From Sphingomonas paucimobilis NBRC 13935 (GTDB lineage: Bacteria > Pseudomonadota > Alphaproteobacteria > Sphingomonadales > Sphingomonadaceae): a DNA stretch of 64,000 nucleotides. The stretch spans positions 40,936 through 104,935 of the forward strand of contig NZ_BBJS01000013.1 of assembly GCF_000739895.2 (NCBI RefSeq). The letters run 5' to 3'. The translations under genes were made by a program, and so were the position numbers. The notes under the pieces were generated by a model, which was given only the letters and a program-made list of their open reading frames with translations, was not told the DNA's origin and did not search any database. Within the stretch, counting starts at the first letter, position 1; every line of letters begins with the position of its first letter. Shown piece after piece: positions 50,716 to 60,848 of the stretch.

Positions 50716-52122
50716 ATGGGATTATCGCCTCGCCTGACGGGCCGAGTTACCGCGCGGGCGCATCATTCGCCCGCCGCCTCGGCATTTCTGCAAAAGATCG
50801 AGCCTTTCTTTGCCGGCAGCGAGGTCACCGGCGGTCCGCTGCTCATCGCGACGATCCTCGCATTGGTACTGACCAACAGCCCATGGTCCGGCGGGTTCGA
50901 GGGCTTTTGGGATACGCCGTTGACCATTGGCTTCGGGGCGCGGGAGGTATCGCACAAGCTGGCGGAGTGGATCGACCATGCGCTGTTGCCGCTCTTCTTC
51001 GTGATCGTCGGCGCCGATGTGAAGCGGGAGCTGGTATTGGGGCCGCTGGCACGCTGGCGAACGGCGGCCTTCCCGCTGGCCGGTGCGGTGGGCGGCATGG
51101 CGGTGCCGGTGGGGCTGTATCTGGCGGCGGCGGGGGGCACGGCGGCGGCACCGGGATGGGGGAGCGTCATCACCACCGATACCGCCTTTGGCCTGGCATT
51201 GATCGCGCTATTTGCCACACGTTTGCCTGCCGGATTGCGCGCGCTGATGCTGGCCTTCGCGGCGGTCGACGATGTCGGCGGCCTTCTCGTCATCGCCTTT
51301 GCCTATAGCGATGCGATCGATCCCTGGGGGTTGGTGACGGCCGGCGTGGCGCTCGGTGCGATCGCCGGGCTGCGGCGGCTCGGCTGGATCTCGACGGTGC
51401 CCTATGTGCTGCTGGCGCTGGTCGTATGGGGTGGCGTGCTCGAGTCGGGCATTCATGCGACCATCGCCGGGGTAATGATCGGGCTGACCGTACCGGTGGC
51501 GCCCCGGCTCGATCAGGCGCGCTTCGCCGAGCGGGTGCAGCGGCGCGTCGACGAGTTTCAGCATGCGCATGGCGCGGCTGAAGAAACGGATGACCAGGAG
51601 GAGGAAATGCGGCTGCGCGAGCGCGCGGAGGACCGACTGGGCTATCTTCATGAAATGGCATCGGCGACGCGCGAGGCGAGCAGCCGGCTGATCGAACTGT
51701 TGACGCCTTGGGTCAATTATGTGGTCCTGCCGCTGTTTGCCTTGTCCAATGTCCGCATCCACTTCTCTGCCGATCTGATCGGGATGGTCGGCAGCCCGCT
51801 GGTGCTGGGCGTCGTGGCGGGGCTGGTGGTTGGCAAGCCGCTCGGGTTTCTGGGCTTTACATGGCTGGCCAGTATCTTGGGTGTCGCCCAGCGGCCCGAT
51901 CAGGTGACGTGGCGGATGGTGATTGGCGTCGGCGCACTGGCCGGGATCGGCTTCACCATCTCGCTGTTCATCGCGGGGCTCGCCTTCGGTGATGGCGAGA
52001 TGCGCGAGGCGGCGTCGCTGGGCGTGCTGATCGCCTCGCTGCTGGCCGCCGGGATCGGCTATGCGATCCTGTCGTCCTGTGCGGAGCCCCGGCCCAAGGC
52101 CGAGGCTCCGACCGAGGGTTAG
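50716..52122 (+). CDS. nhaA: Na+/H+ antiporter NhaA
   Basis: This 468-residue NhaA has about twelve membrane segments and the ion-binding Asp pair in [14 protein letters not shown], with [12 protein letters not shown] and [11 protein letters not shown] conserved. A hydrophilic insertion of about 60 residues rich in Arg, Glu and Gln sits between the halves (about residues 270-330), longer than in E. coli. It exports Na+ for pH and salt homeostasis. ATG 50716 is chosen as the nearest start before the family sequence; longer frames upstream are not supported. The stop overlaps that of convergent purL. Confidence 0.93.
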   Translation: MGLSPRLTGRVTARAHHSPAASAFLQKIEPFFAGSEVTGGPLLIATILALVLTNSPWSGGFEGFWDTPLTIGFGAREVSHKLAEWIDHALLPLFFVIVGADVKRELVLGPLARWRTAAFPLAGAVGGMAVPVGLYLAAAGGTAAAPGWGSVITTDTAFGLALIALFATRLPAGLRALMLAFAAVDDVGGLLVIAFAYSDAIDPWGLVTAGVALGAIAGLRRLGWISTVPYVLLALVVWGGVLESGIHATIAGVMIGLTVPVAPRLDQARFAERVQRRVDEFQHAHGAAEETDDQEEEMRLRERAEDRLGYLHEMASATREASSRLIELLTPWVNYVVLPLFALSNVRIHFSADLIGMVGSPLVLGVVAGLVVGKPLGFLGFTWLASILGVAQRPDQVTWRMVIGVGALAGIGFTISLFIAGLAFGDGEMREAASLGVLIASLLAAGIGYAILSSCAEPRPKAEAPTEG

Positions 52123-54344
52123 GCGAGCGCCGCGTCGGCGCCCATCAGCGTGGGGAAGAAGCCCTCATGCGCGCGGCGCAGATCGTCGAGCGCCACGACA
52201 AAGTCGCCATCCTGGCGTTCGAAGATCAGGCGCGTACCCGCCGTGCGGCCGATCCGTTCGACCTCGACGCCCGCCTGATGCGCATTGGCGAGGAAGTCGA
52301 TCAGCGCGGTGTCCTCGACCGTTGCGACATACAGGCCTTGATCCTCGGCAAAGAGCTGACGGCAAGCCTCGCCCGTCTCCGGGAATTGGATCAGCGCTCC
52401 GATATTGCCGGCCAGCGCCATCTCGGCGACGGTTACCGCGATGCCGCCGTCCGACACGTCATGCACGGCGGTCAGATGCCCCGCGGTGATCGCCTCACGC
52501 ACCAGGTCGCCGGTGCGGCGCTCGGCATCGAGATCGATCGAGGGGGGCGGACCAGCATCCCGGCCTTCGATGCCGTGCACCTCGCGCAACCAAACCGACT
52601 GGCCGATCTCGCCCTTGGGGCTACCGATTAGGACGATGACGTCGCCGGTACCCTTGAAGGCGATGGTTGCCGACTTGGACCAGTCGGCCATCAGGCCGAC
52701 GCCGCCGATCGCCGGGGTCGGCAGAATCGCCGAGCCGCCGCCGGTCGCTTTCGATTCATTGTAGAGCGAGACGTTGCCCGAGACGATCGGATAGTCGAGC
52801 GCACGGCACGCCTGGCTCATACCCTCCAGACAGCCGACAATCTGGCCCATGATCTCGGGCCGCTGCGGATTGGCAAAATTGAGGCAGTTGGTGATGGCGA
52901 GCGGCTTGGCGCCGACCGCCGTGATGTTGCGCCACGTCTCGACCACCGCCTGCATGCCGCCGGTGACCGGATCGGCATAGCAATAGCGGGGCGTGCAGTC
53001 AGTGCTCATCGCGAGCCCCTTCTGCGTACCATGGACGCGGACCACGGCGGCATCGCCACCGGGGCGCTGCACCGTGTCACCGCCGACCATGTGGTCGTAC
53101 TGCTCCCAGATCCACCGGCGCGAGGCGATGTCGGGCGAGCCCATCAGCTTCAGCAGGTCCGCCGCCGGATCCTGGCAACCAGGCGAAGTGATCACGGCTG
53201 GGACTTCGGTCGGGACATGCGGACGGTCATAGAGCGGTGCGTCGTCGGCCAGCGGCGCGAGCGGGATGTCGCACACCACCTCTCCCTTGTGGCGCAGGAC
53301 CATGCGGCCCGTCTCGGTGACGTGGCCGATGACCGCGAAGTCCAGCTCCCACTTGCGGAAGATGGCTTCGGCAAAGTCCTCGCGGCCGGGCTTCAGCACC
53401 ATGAGCATGCGCTCCTGGCTCTCCGACAGCATCATCTCATAGGCGGTCATACCCTCTTCGCGCTGGGGCACGTCGTCCATGATGAGCTCGATGCCGACGC
53501 CGCCCTTGGACGCCATCTCGACCGACGAGGAGGTCAGGCCCGCTGCGCCCATGTCCTGGATCGCGACGATCGCGTCCGAGGCCATGAGTTCGAGGCACGC
53601 CTCGATCAGCAGCTTCTCGGTGAAGGGGTCGCCGACCTGCACGGTCGGGCGCTTGGCGTCCGCATCCTCGCCGAAATCGGCAGAGGCCATGGTCGCGCCG
53701 TGGATGCCGTCGCGGCCGGTCTTGGAGCCGACATAGACGATCGGATTGCCGACACCGCTCGCGGCGGAATAGAAGATCTTGTCCTGATCGGCGACGCCGA
53801 CCGTCATCGCGTTGACCAGGATGTTGCCATCATAGGCCGGGTGGAAATTCACCTCGCCGCCGACCGTCGGCACTCCGACGCAATTGCCATAACCGCCGAT
53901 GCCATGCACCACGCCGGAGATCAGATGGCGCATCTTGGGATGATCTGGCCGCCCGAAGCGCAGCGCGTTCAGGTTCGCGACCGGGCGCGCGCCCATGGTG
54001 AACACGTCGCGCAGGATGCCGCCGACGCCCGTCGCCGCACCCTGATAGGGCTCGATATAGGACGGGTGGTTATGGCTCTCCATCTTGAAGATGGCGGCCT
54101 GGCCGTCGCCGATGTCGATCACGCCCGCATTCTCGCCGGGGCCGCAGATCACCTGAGGGCCTTCGGTAGGCAGCTTCTTCAGGTGGATGCGGCTGGACTT
54201 ATAGCTGCAATGCTCGGACCACATCACCGAAAAGATGCCGAGCTCCACGAGATTGGGCTCGCGGCCCAGCGCGGTGAGGACGCGCTGATATTCTTCTTCG
54301 GACAAGCCGTGGTCGGCGACGATCTGGGGCGTGATCTCGGTCAT
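52119..54344 (-). CDS. purL: phosphoribosylformylglycinamidine synthase subunit PurL
   Basis: This is 741-residue small-type PurL, which makes FGAM from FGAR with the separate PurQ and PurS subunits (not in the window). Visible motifs include [48 protein letters not shown] and [14 protein letters not shown]. It is a core purine-biosynthesis gene. The stop overlaps nhaA's stop on the other strand by four bases; ubiB lies upstream on the same strand, separated by 57 bases. Confidence 0.98.
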   Translation of the reverse strand: MTEITPQIVADHGLSEEEYQRVLTALGREPNLVELGIFSVMWSEHCSYKSSRIHLKKLPTEGPQVICGPGENAGVIDIGDGQAAIFKMESHNHPSYIEPYQGAATGVGGILRDVFTMGARPVANLNALRFGRPDHPKMRHLISGVVHGIGGYGNCVGVPTVGGEVNFHPAYDGNILVNAMTVGVADQDKIFYSAASGVGNPIVYVGSKTGRDGIHGATMASADFGEDADAKRPTVQVGDPFTEKLLIEACLELMASDAIVAIQDMGAAGLTSSSVEMASKGGVGIELIMDDVPQREEGMTAYEMMLSESQERMLMVLKPGREDFAEAIFRKWELDFAVIGHVTETGRMVLRHKGEVVCDIPLAPLADDAPLYDRPHVPTEVPAVITSPGCQDPAADLLKLMGSPDIASRRWIWEQYDHMVGGDTVQRPGGDAAVVRVHGTQKGLAMSTDCTPRYCYADPVTGGMQAVVETWRNITAVGAKPLAITNCLNFANPQRPEIMGQIVGCLEGMSQACRALDYPIVSGNVSLYNESKATGGGSAILPTPAIGGVGLMADWSKSATIAFKGTGDVIVLIGSPKGEIGQSVWLREVHGIEGRDAGPPPSIDLDAERRTGDLVREAITAGHLTAVHDVSDGGIAVTVAEMALAGNIGALIQFPETGEACRQLFAEDQGLYVATVEDTALIDFLANAHQAGVEVERIGRTAGTRLIFERQDGDFVVALDDLRRAHEGFFPTLMGADAALA

Positions 54345-54401
54345 GGCCCGCGCCTTTAGCGAGGTGTCGCGGCTTCGTCACTATCGCTGTTGGTCGATCG
54401 A

Positions 54402-55919
54402 CTATCCCAGATGCATCGCGACCGCGATCGTGACGCCCGACAGGGCCAGCGCGGCGGCGATCCAGCCGGCGCCGACACGGATCGCGGCTTCGATCCCGGC
54501 GGTCGATACGGCGGGGCTCTCACTCTCCAGCTTGCGGGTGGTCGCGCGGATCAGGCGAGGTAGGTCATCGCTGATCCGATCCAGTTCGAGCGCGAGGGCG
54601 GCTGCGCGCTTGCCCCAGCGTTCGGGGGACAGCCGCGCTTCGACGATGCGCCCGGCGGCGCGGCGAAGCGCATCCGACAGGTTGAAGTCGGGTTGGATGC
54701 CGCTCAGCACGCCGTCGATGGTGATCAGCGCCTTGAACAGCAGCAGCAGGTCCGGCTGAAGGACGATCCGTTCCTCGCGCAGGATCGGAAAGATGTCGGC
54801 CAGAATGGCGGCCAGGCGTAGCGAGCCACCGCCATGCCGGGCGATCAGCCGATCGGCGACGGCGTCGAAGCGGTCGGGGGCGATATCGTCGGTCTGCGAC
54901 CATTGCTTCATCGTCTCGGCCAGCAGGGCGGAGTCGGTGTTCATGATCGCCTGGGTGAAGGCGATGACCTCTTCGCGCCGACGTGGGGAAACATGGCCGA
55001 TCAGCCCCAGGTCGAGCATCGCAATGCGGTTGCCGGGCAGGCAGAGCAAATTGCCGGGATGCGGGTCGCCGTGAAAACGCCCGGTGATCAGCGTCATGTC
55101 CAGGACGATGTCGGCCCCGACCGCCGCGATCGCGGTCGGATCGATCCCCGCCTGCTCCAGCGCCGCTGCATTGCGGGGCGGGACGCCGTCGATGAAGTCC
55201 ATGACCAGCAGGGTTTCGGACGTTCGGCCCCAATGGATCGTCGGTATCACCACGCGGGGCTCGCGTGCGAAATCCTCGCGCAACCGGTCGGCGTTGCGGC
55301 CTTCGTTGGTGAAGTCCAGCTCCTCCAATATCTCCCGGCCCAGTTCGCGCACCATTCCTGCGGCGCCGTAGCGCCTGGCCTCGGCGTTGGTCGCCTCGAC
55401 CATCGCGGCGAACTGGGTCAGCAGGCGGAGGTCCGCTTCCATGATCGGCCGGATGCCGGGGCGGCGGATCTTGAGCACGACCTCGGTGCCGTCCTCCAGT
55501 GCGGCACGGTGGACCTGCGCGATCGACGCGGCGGCGAGCGGCTCGGCGTCGAAGCGGGCAAAGGCGGTTTCGGGTGGCTCACCCAAGGCGGCCTCGACTT
55601 GCTCGCGCAATGCCGAGAAGGGGAGGCGGGGGGCGGCGCTATGCAGATGCTCCAGCTCGGCGATCCACTCGGGCGGCAGCAGATCGGCACGGGTGGCCAA
55701 TATCTGGCCGAGCTTGACCCAGACCGGCCCCAGCGCTTCCATCGCCTGTCGCGTGCGAGCGGGCAGATCGAAGGGCAGGGCGTCGGGATCACGCCGCGCC
55801 GGATCGAGCCCCAGCCGGGCGAGCAGGACATCAAGCCCGAAGCGCGACGCGGTCGCGATGACTTCGGCCAATCGTGCGCGATCCCGCGCCGCGACGCGAA
55901 TCGCCCCGAGCATCGTCAC
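54402..55919 (-). CDS. ubiB: UbiB-type atypical kinase (ABC1/AarF/UbiB)
   Basis: This is a 505-residue protein-kinase-like protein that supports ubiquinone biosynthesis. It has the KxGQ region WVKLGQILATRADLLP, the A-rich loop AAASIAQVHRA, the catalytic GDPHPGNL and metal-binding MLDLGLIG, plus a hydrophobic C-terminal anchor. The start may be GTG 55919 or ATG 55913; both lie at the map stop, with no gap, so translational coupling with map is likely. It resembles Sphingomonadaceae UbiB in length. Confidence 0.92.
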   Translation of the reverse strand: MTMLGAIRVAARDRARLAEVIATASRFGLDVLLARLGLDPARRDPDALPFDLPARTRQAMEALGPVWVKLGQILATRADLLPPEWIAELEHLHSAAPRLPFSALREQVEAALGEPPETAFARFDAEPLAAASIAQVHRAALEDGTEVVLKIRRPGIRPIMEADLRLLTQFAAMVEATNAEARRYGAAGMVRELGREILEELDFTNEGRNADRLREDFAREPRVVIPTIHWGRTSETLLVMDFIDGVPPRNAAALEQAGIDPTAIAAVGADIVLDMTLITGRFHGDPHPGNLLCLPGNRIAMLDLGLIGHVSPRRREEVIAFTQAIMNTDSALLAETMKQWSQTDDIAPDRFDAVADRLIARHGGGSLRLAAILADIFPILREERIVLQPDLLLLFKALITIDGVLSGIQPDFNLSDALRRAAGRIVEARLSPERWGKRAAALALELDRISDDLPRLIRATTRKLESESPAVSTAGIEAAIRVGAGWIAAALALSGVTIAVAMHLG

Positions 55920-55920
55920 C

Positions 55921-56748
55921 TCAGATATAAGGGGGCTGGGTGTAGCCGGCGGGGCTGAGCGTGAAGATTTCGCAACCCTCTTCGGTGATGCCGATCGAAT
56001 GCTCGAACTGCGCCGACAGCGACCGGTCGCGCGTCACCGCGGTCCAGCCATCGTCGAGCAGCTTCACGTCCGGGCGGCCGATATTGATCATCGGTTCGAT
56101 GGTGAATATCATCCCGGGCTTCAACTCGGGACCGGTGCCGGGCCGGCCGACATGGACGACCTCTGGCGCGTCATGGAACAACAGGCCCAGGCCATGGCCG
56201 CAGAAATCGCGGACCACGCCATAGCGATGCTTTTCGGCATGACGCTGAATGGCGTTGGCGACGTCGCCCATATGGTTGCCGGGCTTGGCCTGCTCGATGC
56301 CCAGCATCAGGCATTCATAGGTCACTTCGACCAGCTTGCGCGCCTTCAGCGGCACGTCGCCGATCAGGTACATGCGGCTGGTATCGCCGTGCCAGCCATC
56401 GACGATCGGGGTGACGTCGACATTGACGATATCGCCGGACTTCAGCGCCTTGTCCGACGGAATGCCATGGCACACGACATGGTTGATCGAGACGCAGGTC
56501 GAATGGGCATAGCCGCGATAGCCCAAGGTCGCGGGCACGCCGCCGTGCTCGACGATGAAGTCGTGGACCAAGCGGTTGATCTCGGCGGTGGAAACGCCCG
56601 GCACCATGTGCGGGACCAGCATGTCCAGCGTCTCGGCGGCCAACCGGCCGGCCTTGTGCATGCCCTCGAACGCCTCGCGGCCCCACAGCTTGATCGCGCC
56701 GTCCCGCCCTTGGGGCGCATCGGCGGAAACGGTCACATAATCGGTCAT
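55921..56748 (-). CDS. map: type I methionine aminopeptidase
   Basis: This 275-residue Map removes the N-terminal Met. The five metal ligands are visible in order: Asp in NVDVTPIVDGWHGDTSRM (two), His in GHGLGLLFHD, Glu in FTIEPMINIG, and the late Glu in QFEHSIGITEEG. It is essential in most bacteria. It is the first gene of a map-ubiB-purL strand run and divergent from the CinA/MoaB-type gene at 56788. Confidence 0.98.
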   Translation of the reverse strand: MTDYVTVSADAPQGRDGAIKLWGREAFEGMHKAGRLAAETLDMLVPHMVPGVSTAEINRLVHDFIVEHGGVPATLGYRGYAHSTCVSINHVVCHGIPSDKALKSGDIVNVDVTPIVDGWHGDTSRMYLIGDVPLKARKLVEVTYECLMLGIEQAKPGNHMGDVANAIQRHAEKHRYGVVRDFCGHGLGLLFHDAPEVVHVGRPGTGPELKPGMIFTIEPMINIGRPDVKLLDDGWTAVTRDRSLSAQFEHSIGITEEGCEIFTLSPAGYTQPPYI

Positions 56749-56787
56749 GCGGCGGATATAGCGTGGCGTCGTGCGTTTTGCGAGGCT

Positions 56788-57570
56788 ATGTCACGCGGCA
56801 TGGAAACTGCCCCCGCCCCCGAGCGCATCTGGACCGCCGCGCTGGTCGTCATCGGTGACGAAATCCTCTCTGGCCGAACGCAGGATCGTAACATCGCCCA
56901 GCTCGCCGCCTGGCTGAACGTGCAGGGCATCAGGCTGGCCGAAGTGCGGGTTGTCGCCGACCGGATGGATGCGATCGGGGAGGCGGTGAACGGCTTGCGG
57001 GTACGCAACGATTATCTGTTCACCACAGGCGGTATCGGGCCCACACATGACGACATCACCGTCGACGCCATTGCGGCCGCACTGGGCCTGCCGGTCATCG
57101 AGCATCCCGAAGCGCGGGCGATCCTGGAGGATTATTACGCAACGCGCGGCGGTGTGACGCCGGCGCGTGCCCGTATGGCGCGGACGCCGGAAGGCGCTTC
57201 GCTGATCCCCAACCGCGTATCCGGGGCGCCCGGCATCCGGATCGGCAATATCTTCATCATGGCGGGCGTCCCGCATATCACCGCCGGCATGCTCGACGCC
57301 CTGACCGGTACATTGGAAGGCGGCCGGCCGGTCGTGTCCGGCACCATCGGTTGCTGGGTCGGGGAAAGCGAGGTAGCGGATCTTCTACGCCAGGCGGAAA
57401 AGACGCATGAGGGTGTGGCGATCGGCAGCTATCCCTTTTTCCGCGAGGGGCGGACGGGCGCCAATTTCGTGGTGCGCAGCCCGGACGCGGCGCTGGTCGC
57501 GACCTGCATTCGTGACTTGACCGTCGCCTTGGAAGGGCAGGGGCACCATGTGATCGCGGAAGGCATCTGA
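56788..57570 (+). CDS. CinA/MoaB-type molybdopterin-binding domain protein
   Basis: This 260-residue protein carries the MoCF/CinA N-terminal domain: VVIGDEILSGRTQDRN, TTGGIGPTHDDIT and GAPGIRIGNIFIMAGVP. The C-terminal amidase domain of full CinA (NMN deamidase) is absent, so it is the stand-alone form frequent in alphaproteobacteria. A role in nucleotide or molybdopterin-like chemistry is inferred only. ATG 56788 or ATG 56800 may be used; neither has a strong binding site, as expected for a short leader opposite map. Confidence 0.85.
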   Translation: MSRGMETAPAPERIWTAALVVIGDEILSGRTQDRNIAQLAAWLNVQGIRLAEVRVVADRMDAIGEAVNGLRVRNDYLFTTGGIGPTHDDITVDAIAAALGLPVIEHPEARAILEDYYATRGGVTPARARMARTPEGASLIPNRVSGAPGIRIGNIFIMAGVPHITAGMLDALTGTLEGGRPVVSGTIGCWVGESEVADLLRQAEKTHEGVAIGSYPFFREGRTGANFVVRSPDAALVATCIRDLTVALEGQGHHVIAEGI

Positions 57571-57632
57571 TTTTAGCCTGTTTTTAACGGCTTGGTTCCC
57601 ATTATGGCAAACAGCATGACGGTGATGCCGAT

Positions 57633-58610
57633 ATGACAACGCCCATCCTGGTCACGGGCGCCGCCGGCTTTATCGGCCATGCGACCGCGCATCGCCTGTT
57701 GGAACGCGGTGAGACGGTGATCGGCATCGACATCGTCAACGACTATTATGATCCCGCCTTGAAGGAGGCCCGCCTCTCGACATTCAATGGCCGGCGGGCT
57801 TTCACCTTCCACCGAATGGACATCGCCGACGCCGATGCGATCGCACGGCTGGTTCGAGAGAATGGCATAGCCCGCGTCATCCACCTGGCCGCCCAAGCCG
57901 GGGTTCGCCACAGCATCGCCAATCCCTTCGCCTATGAACGTTCGAACCTGGCGGGCCATTTGGCGGTGATGGAGGCGTGCCGTCATCAGCCGGGATTCGC
58001 GCACCTCGTCTATGCCTCATCTAGTTCGGTCTATGGCGACCGGCCCATGGGCGGGCAGGGGTTCAGCGAGGACGAGCCTTCGGTCGCCCCTGTCTCCCTC
58101 TATGCGGCGACCAAGCGGTCCTGCGAATTGATGAGCCAGTCCTATGCCGCGCTGTACGGCTTTCCGCAGACGGGATTGCGTTTCTTCACCGTCTATGGGC
58201 CTTGGGGTCGGCCCGACATGGCCTATTTCTCGTTCACCGACCGCATCATGGCCGGCCAGCCGATCGAGGTTTACGGCGAGGGACGCATGGCGCGTGACTT
58301 CACTTATATCGACGACATCGTCGATGGCATCATCGGCGCGCTCGACCATCCGCCGGAGCAAGGTGGACACCGCATCCTCAACATCGGCAACAGCCATCCC
58401 GTTCCGCTCATGGATATGATCGCCACCCTGGAACACGCCTTGGGACGTGAGGCGGTGAAGGTCATGCGGCCGATGCAACCGGGTGACGTGACCGCGACCT
58501 ATGCCGACATATCAAAGCTGCACGCCATTGCGGGCTATGAACCGAAAGTCAGGCTGGCCGAGGGATTGGGGTGCTTCGCGAACTGGTACCGGGATTATTA
58601 CCGAGTTTGA
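57633..58610 (+). CDS. NAD-dependent epimerase, UDP-glucuronate 4-epimerase-like
   Basis: This 325-residue extended SDR has GAAGFIGHATAHRLLERG, NDYYDPALKEARL, Ser in VYASSSSVYGD and YAATKRSCEL. The NDYYD and RFFTVYGPWGRPDMA elements are typical of UDP-glucuronate 4-epimerases (LpsL/Cap1J type), which supply UDP-galacturonate for surface polysaccharides. It has no polysaccharide neighbours here. A hairpin GCCTTTC/GAAAAGGC follows the stop at 58616-58635, before tRNA-Gly. Confidence 0.9.
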   Translation: MTTPILVTGAAGFIGHATAHRLLERGETVIGIDIVNDYYDPALKEARLSTFNGRRAFTFHRMDIADADAIARLVRENGIARVIHLAAQAGVRHSIANPFAYERSNLAGHLAVMEACRHQPGFAHLVYASSSSVYGDRPMGGQGFSEDEPSVAPVSLYAATKRSCELMSQSYAALYGFPQTGLRFFTVYGPWGRPDMAYFSFTDRIMAGQPIEVYGEGRMARDFTYIDDIVDGIIGALDHPPEQGGHRILNIGNSHPVPLMDMIATLEHALGREAVKVMRPMQPGDVTATYADISKLHAIAGYEPKVRLAEGLGCFANWYRDYYRV

Positions 58611-58727
58611 GCAGAGCCTTTCCGTCCGAAAAGGCGTCGTAACCCGCTTGCCAAATTGATTGCGCTTCAATAGGTGCCTTTCCATCGCGACCGCGATCAT
58701 GCCGCCAAGGCAAACTTCCTTGGTCGC

Positions 58728-58801
58728 GCGGGTGTAGCTCAATGGTAGAGCAGAAGCTTCCCAAGCTTACGACGAGGGTTCGATTCCCTTCACCCGCTCC
58801 A
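58728..58801 (+). tRNA. tRNA-Gly (anticodon CCC)
   Basis: This 74-base tRNA starts GCGGGTGTAGCTCAATGG, has the anticodon loop TTCCCAA (anticodon CCC, reading GGG), T-arm GGTTCGATTCC and acceptor CACCCGC followed by T and an encoded CCA. It lies between the epimerase and L,D-transpeptidase genes. Confidence 0.95.
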
Positions 58802-58828
58802 TTTTCGTGAATGTAAATCTCTCGGACG

Positions 58829-59467
58829 TCAGCCGATGATCGACTGGCCCAGGGTCATCGTCTTGCCATTGGTCACGATCACCCGGTCCCCAATCCGGGT
58901 GGCGTTGAACAGCTTGCGGGCAAAGCCGGTCGGCACGCCGATACAGCCATGGGTGGCGTTGCCGTATTGAACATCGCTGGCGTGGATCGCGATCCCGTCA
59001 TTGGTCAGCCGCAGCATATAGGGCATCGGCGCGTCATAGAGGTTGGAGACGTGATCGGCATCCTTTTGCAGGATCGGGAACACGCCGAGCGGGGTCGGCA
59101 TATTGTCCGCGCCATAGATGATCGCGGCCGTCCCGATCTCATAGCCGTCGCGGAAGATCGAGACGACCTGCGCCGCGAGGTCGACCGTGATCACCACCGG
59201 TCCCTGCGGCGCGGCGCTCTCGTTCCAGACATAATCGCCATGCCGCAGTGGCTTTTTCAGGTCGAGGATCTGGCGGACCACGAAAGGGGTGGGGGGGGGC
59301 GATGCGATCGGCGTCGGAGGCGGTAAGGGCGAAGGCGTGGCGGCCACCGGTTTGGGCGACCTCGGGACCGGCTCTGCCGCCGGAGTATCGGCACGGCGCA
59401 GGAGCATCGCGCCACCGCCAAGGGCCCCGAGCAAGATCGCGCCAGCCAGAAATTGCAACGCTCGCAT
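58829..59467 (-). CDS. L,D-transpeptidase (YkuD) with N-terminal membrane anchor
   Basis: This 212-residue protein has a short cytoplasmic start and one membrane helix (residues 5-22), then a Pro-rich periplasmic linker (residues 30-62) and a YkuD domain. The active-site segment is HASDVQYGNATHGCIGVP with the catalytic Cys and His. It would form 3-3 cross-links in peptidoglycan or attach proteins to it. The linker is encoded partly by a run of nine identical bases (C on the coding strand, 59291-59299), a slippage-prone site. Confidence 0.9.
   Translation of the reverse strand: MRALQFLAGAILLGALGGGAMLLRRADTPAAEPVPRSPKPVAATPSPLPPPTPIASPPPTPFVVRQILDLKKPLRHGDYVWNESAAPQGPVVITVDLAAQVVSIFRDGYEIGTAAIIYGADNMPTPLGVFPILQKDADHVSNLYDAPMPYMLRLTNDGIAIHASDVQYGNATHGCIGVPTGFARKLFNATRIGDRVIVTNGKTMTLGQSIIG
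59291..59299. repeat. nine-G homopolymer inside the L,D-transpeptidase coding region
   Basis: Nine consecutive G on the plus strand (nine C on the coding strand) encode three prolines of the periplasmic linker. Loss or gain of one base would frameshift before the catalytic domain. Such a run is a classic contingency locus or sequencing-error hotspot. Confidence 0.8.
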
Positions 59468-59502
59468 GCCGATAGACCTAATGGTTGCCGCTGAACGAAG
59501 CG

Positions 59503-60438
59503 TTAGCGGATTTCGACCGTGACATGCCCCACCGCCGCCATGCCCGCCAGTCGGCCGTGGATCGTGGCGCTGCTGAGCGGCGTTCCGACACCCTCGACGG
59601 CCAGCACGACGGCATGCGCGGTCGGGCCGATCCGCCAGATATGGAAATCATGAATGCGCGTGTCGCCGGGGCCTTCGACCCGGTCGCGGACCTCGCGCGC
59701 CAGCTTGGGATCGGCGGCATCGAGCAGTACCGAGGAAGCCTGCCGCATCAGCCCGATCGACCAGTTGGCGATCACGACGGCACCGAGCAGGCCGACTGCC
59801 GGATCGAGCCAGACCCACCCCAGATAGCGACCGGCCACCAGCGCCAATATCGCCATGACCGAGGTCAGCGCATCGGCCAGCACATGGACATAGGCCGCCC
59901 GCATATTGGTGTCGCCGCCATGGCGGTCATGCTGATGGTCATGCCCGTGATGATCGTCGTGATCATGGCCATGGCCGTGATGATGGTGATGACCATGATG
60001 ATGTCCGCCCGAGAGCATCAAGGCGCTGATCAGATTGATTGCCAGCCCCAGCACCGCGACCATGATCGCGTCGCCGAAGATGACGGGATGCGGCTCGGCT
60101 AGACGGGTAATCGACTCATAGGCGATGAACAGCGAGACGAGGCCCAGCACCATCGCCGATCCGAACCCGGCCAGCTCGCCGACCTTGCCGGTGCCCCAGC
60201 TATAGCGGGGATTGGCCACGTGCCGCTTGGCATAGGAATAGGCGATCGCCGCGATCCCCAGCGCGCCGACATGCGTCGCCATATGAAAGCCGTCCGCTAG
60301 CAGCGCCATCGACCCGGTCCAATAGCCGGCGACGATCTCGCCCACCATCATCAGCGCTGATAGCCAAGCGACCGCTGCGGTGCGCCGGGCATTATGGTCA
60401 TGGGCGTGGCCCAGATAATCATGACTATGGGTGATCAT
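59503..60438 (-). CDS. dmeF: cation diffusion facilitator, DmeF type (Co/Ni efflux)
   Basis: This 311-residue CDF transporter has HDHN near the N-terminus, LLADGFHMATHV with the metal-site Asp and His of segment 2, and HVLADALTSVMAI in segment 5 (HxxxD). A His/Asp-rich loop of about 34 residues (starting GGHHHGHHH) lies between segments 4 and 5. These are hallmarks of DmeF, which exports Co2+ and Ni2+. The gene follows the metal-responsive repressor gene with a short gap, so metal-induced co-transcription is likely. Confidence 0.9.
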   Translation of the reverse strand: MITHSHDYLGHAHDHNARRTAAVAWLSALMMVGEIVAGYWTGSMALLADGFHMATHVGALGIAAIAYSYAKRHVANPRYSWGTGKVGELAGFGSAMVLGLVSLFIAYESITRLAEPHPVIFGDAIMVAVLGLAINLISALMLSGGHHHGHHHHHGHGHDHDDHHGHDHQHDRHGGDTNMRAAYVHVLADALTSVMAILALVAGRYLGWVWLDPAVGLLGAVVIANWSIGLMRQASSVLLDAADPKLAREVRDRVEGPGDTRIHDFHIWRIGPTAHAVVLAVEGVGTPLSSATIHGRLAGMAAVGHVTVEIR

Positions 60439-60462
60439 GACGTCGTCCTCAGGCTTTCCAAA

Positions 60463-60738
60463 TCAGCGAAAATGACGGCGGAGCAGCTTGGCCAGCTCGG
60501 CGGCGGCGGCGTTGCGCTCGGCATCGGACTGACCGGGGGCTGCGACATGGGCGTGCAGATGGTCCTCGACCAGTTCGTCCATCAGGCCCGCGACCGCACC
60601 ACGCACCGCCGCGACGAGGTGCAGTGTCTCGGCGCAATCCGCATCCGCCGTCACCGAGCGTTCGATCGCCGCGACCTGCCCCGCGATCCGACGGACGCGG
60701 GCGATGATCTTTTCCTTGCTCGTTGTCACATGCGCCAT
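60463..60738 (-). CDS. dmeR: RcnR/DmeR-type metal-responsive repressor (CsoR family)
   Basis: This 91-residue all-helical repressor has KEKIIARVRRIAGQVAAIERS, the conserved Cys in DADCAETLHLVAAVRGAV, and His residues at EDHLHAHV that build the Co/Ni site together with the N-terminal His3. Binding of metal releases it from a G-tract operator, one of which lies immediately upstream. It is co-directional with dmeF. The start at 60738 gives the standard MAHVTTSKEK opening. Confidence 0.92.
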   Translation of the reverse strand: MAHVTTSKEKIIARVRRIAGQVAAIERSVTADADCAETLHLVAAVRGAVAGLMDELVEDHLHAHVAAPGQSDAERNAAAAELAKLLRRHFR

Positions 60739-60743
60739 AATGG

Positions 60744-60760
60744 ATAGGGGTATAGGGTAT
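60744..60760 (-). promoter_or_regulatory. candidate RcnR/DmeR operator
   Basis: ATAGGGGTATAGGGTAT lies six bases upstream of the repressor start. G-tracts flanked by AT-rich inverted repeats are characteristic of RcnR/DmeR sites. It probably overlaps the dmeRF promoter. Confidence 0.5.
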
Positions 60761-60848
60761 ATCGAGTTTAGCCGCAATCCTCGGGTTGCCGCAGGCCTTT
60801 CCCTCCGCCAAAAGCCTCGGACTGGGATGGCCAAAGGGGAATAAGATC

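Noticed and set aside
59940..60005. CAT/ATG-rich repeat near 59950 as a microsatellite or regulatory repeat
   Set aside because: It is the coding sequence of the His/Asp-rich loop of DmeF.
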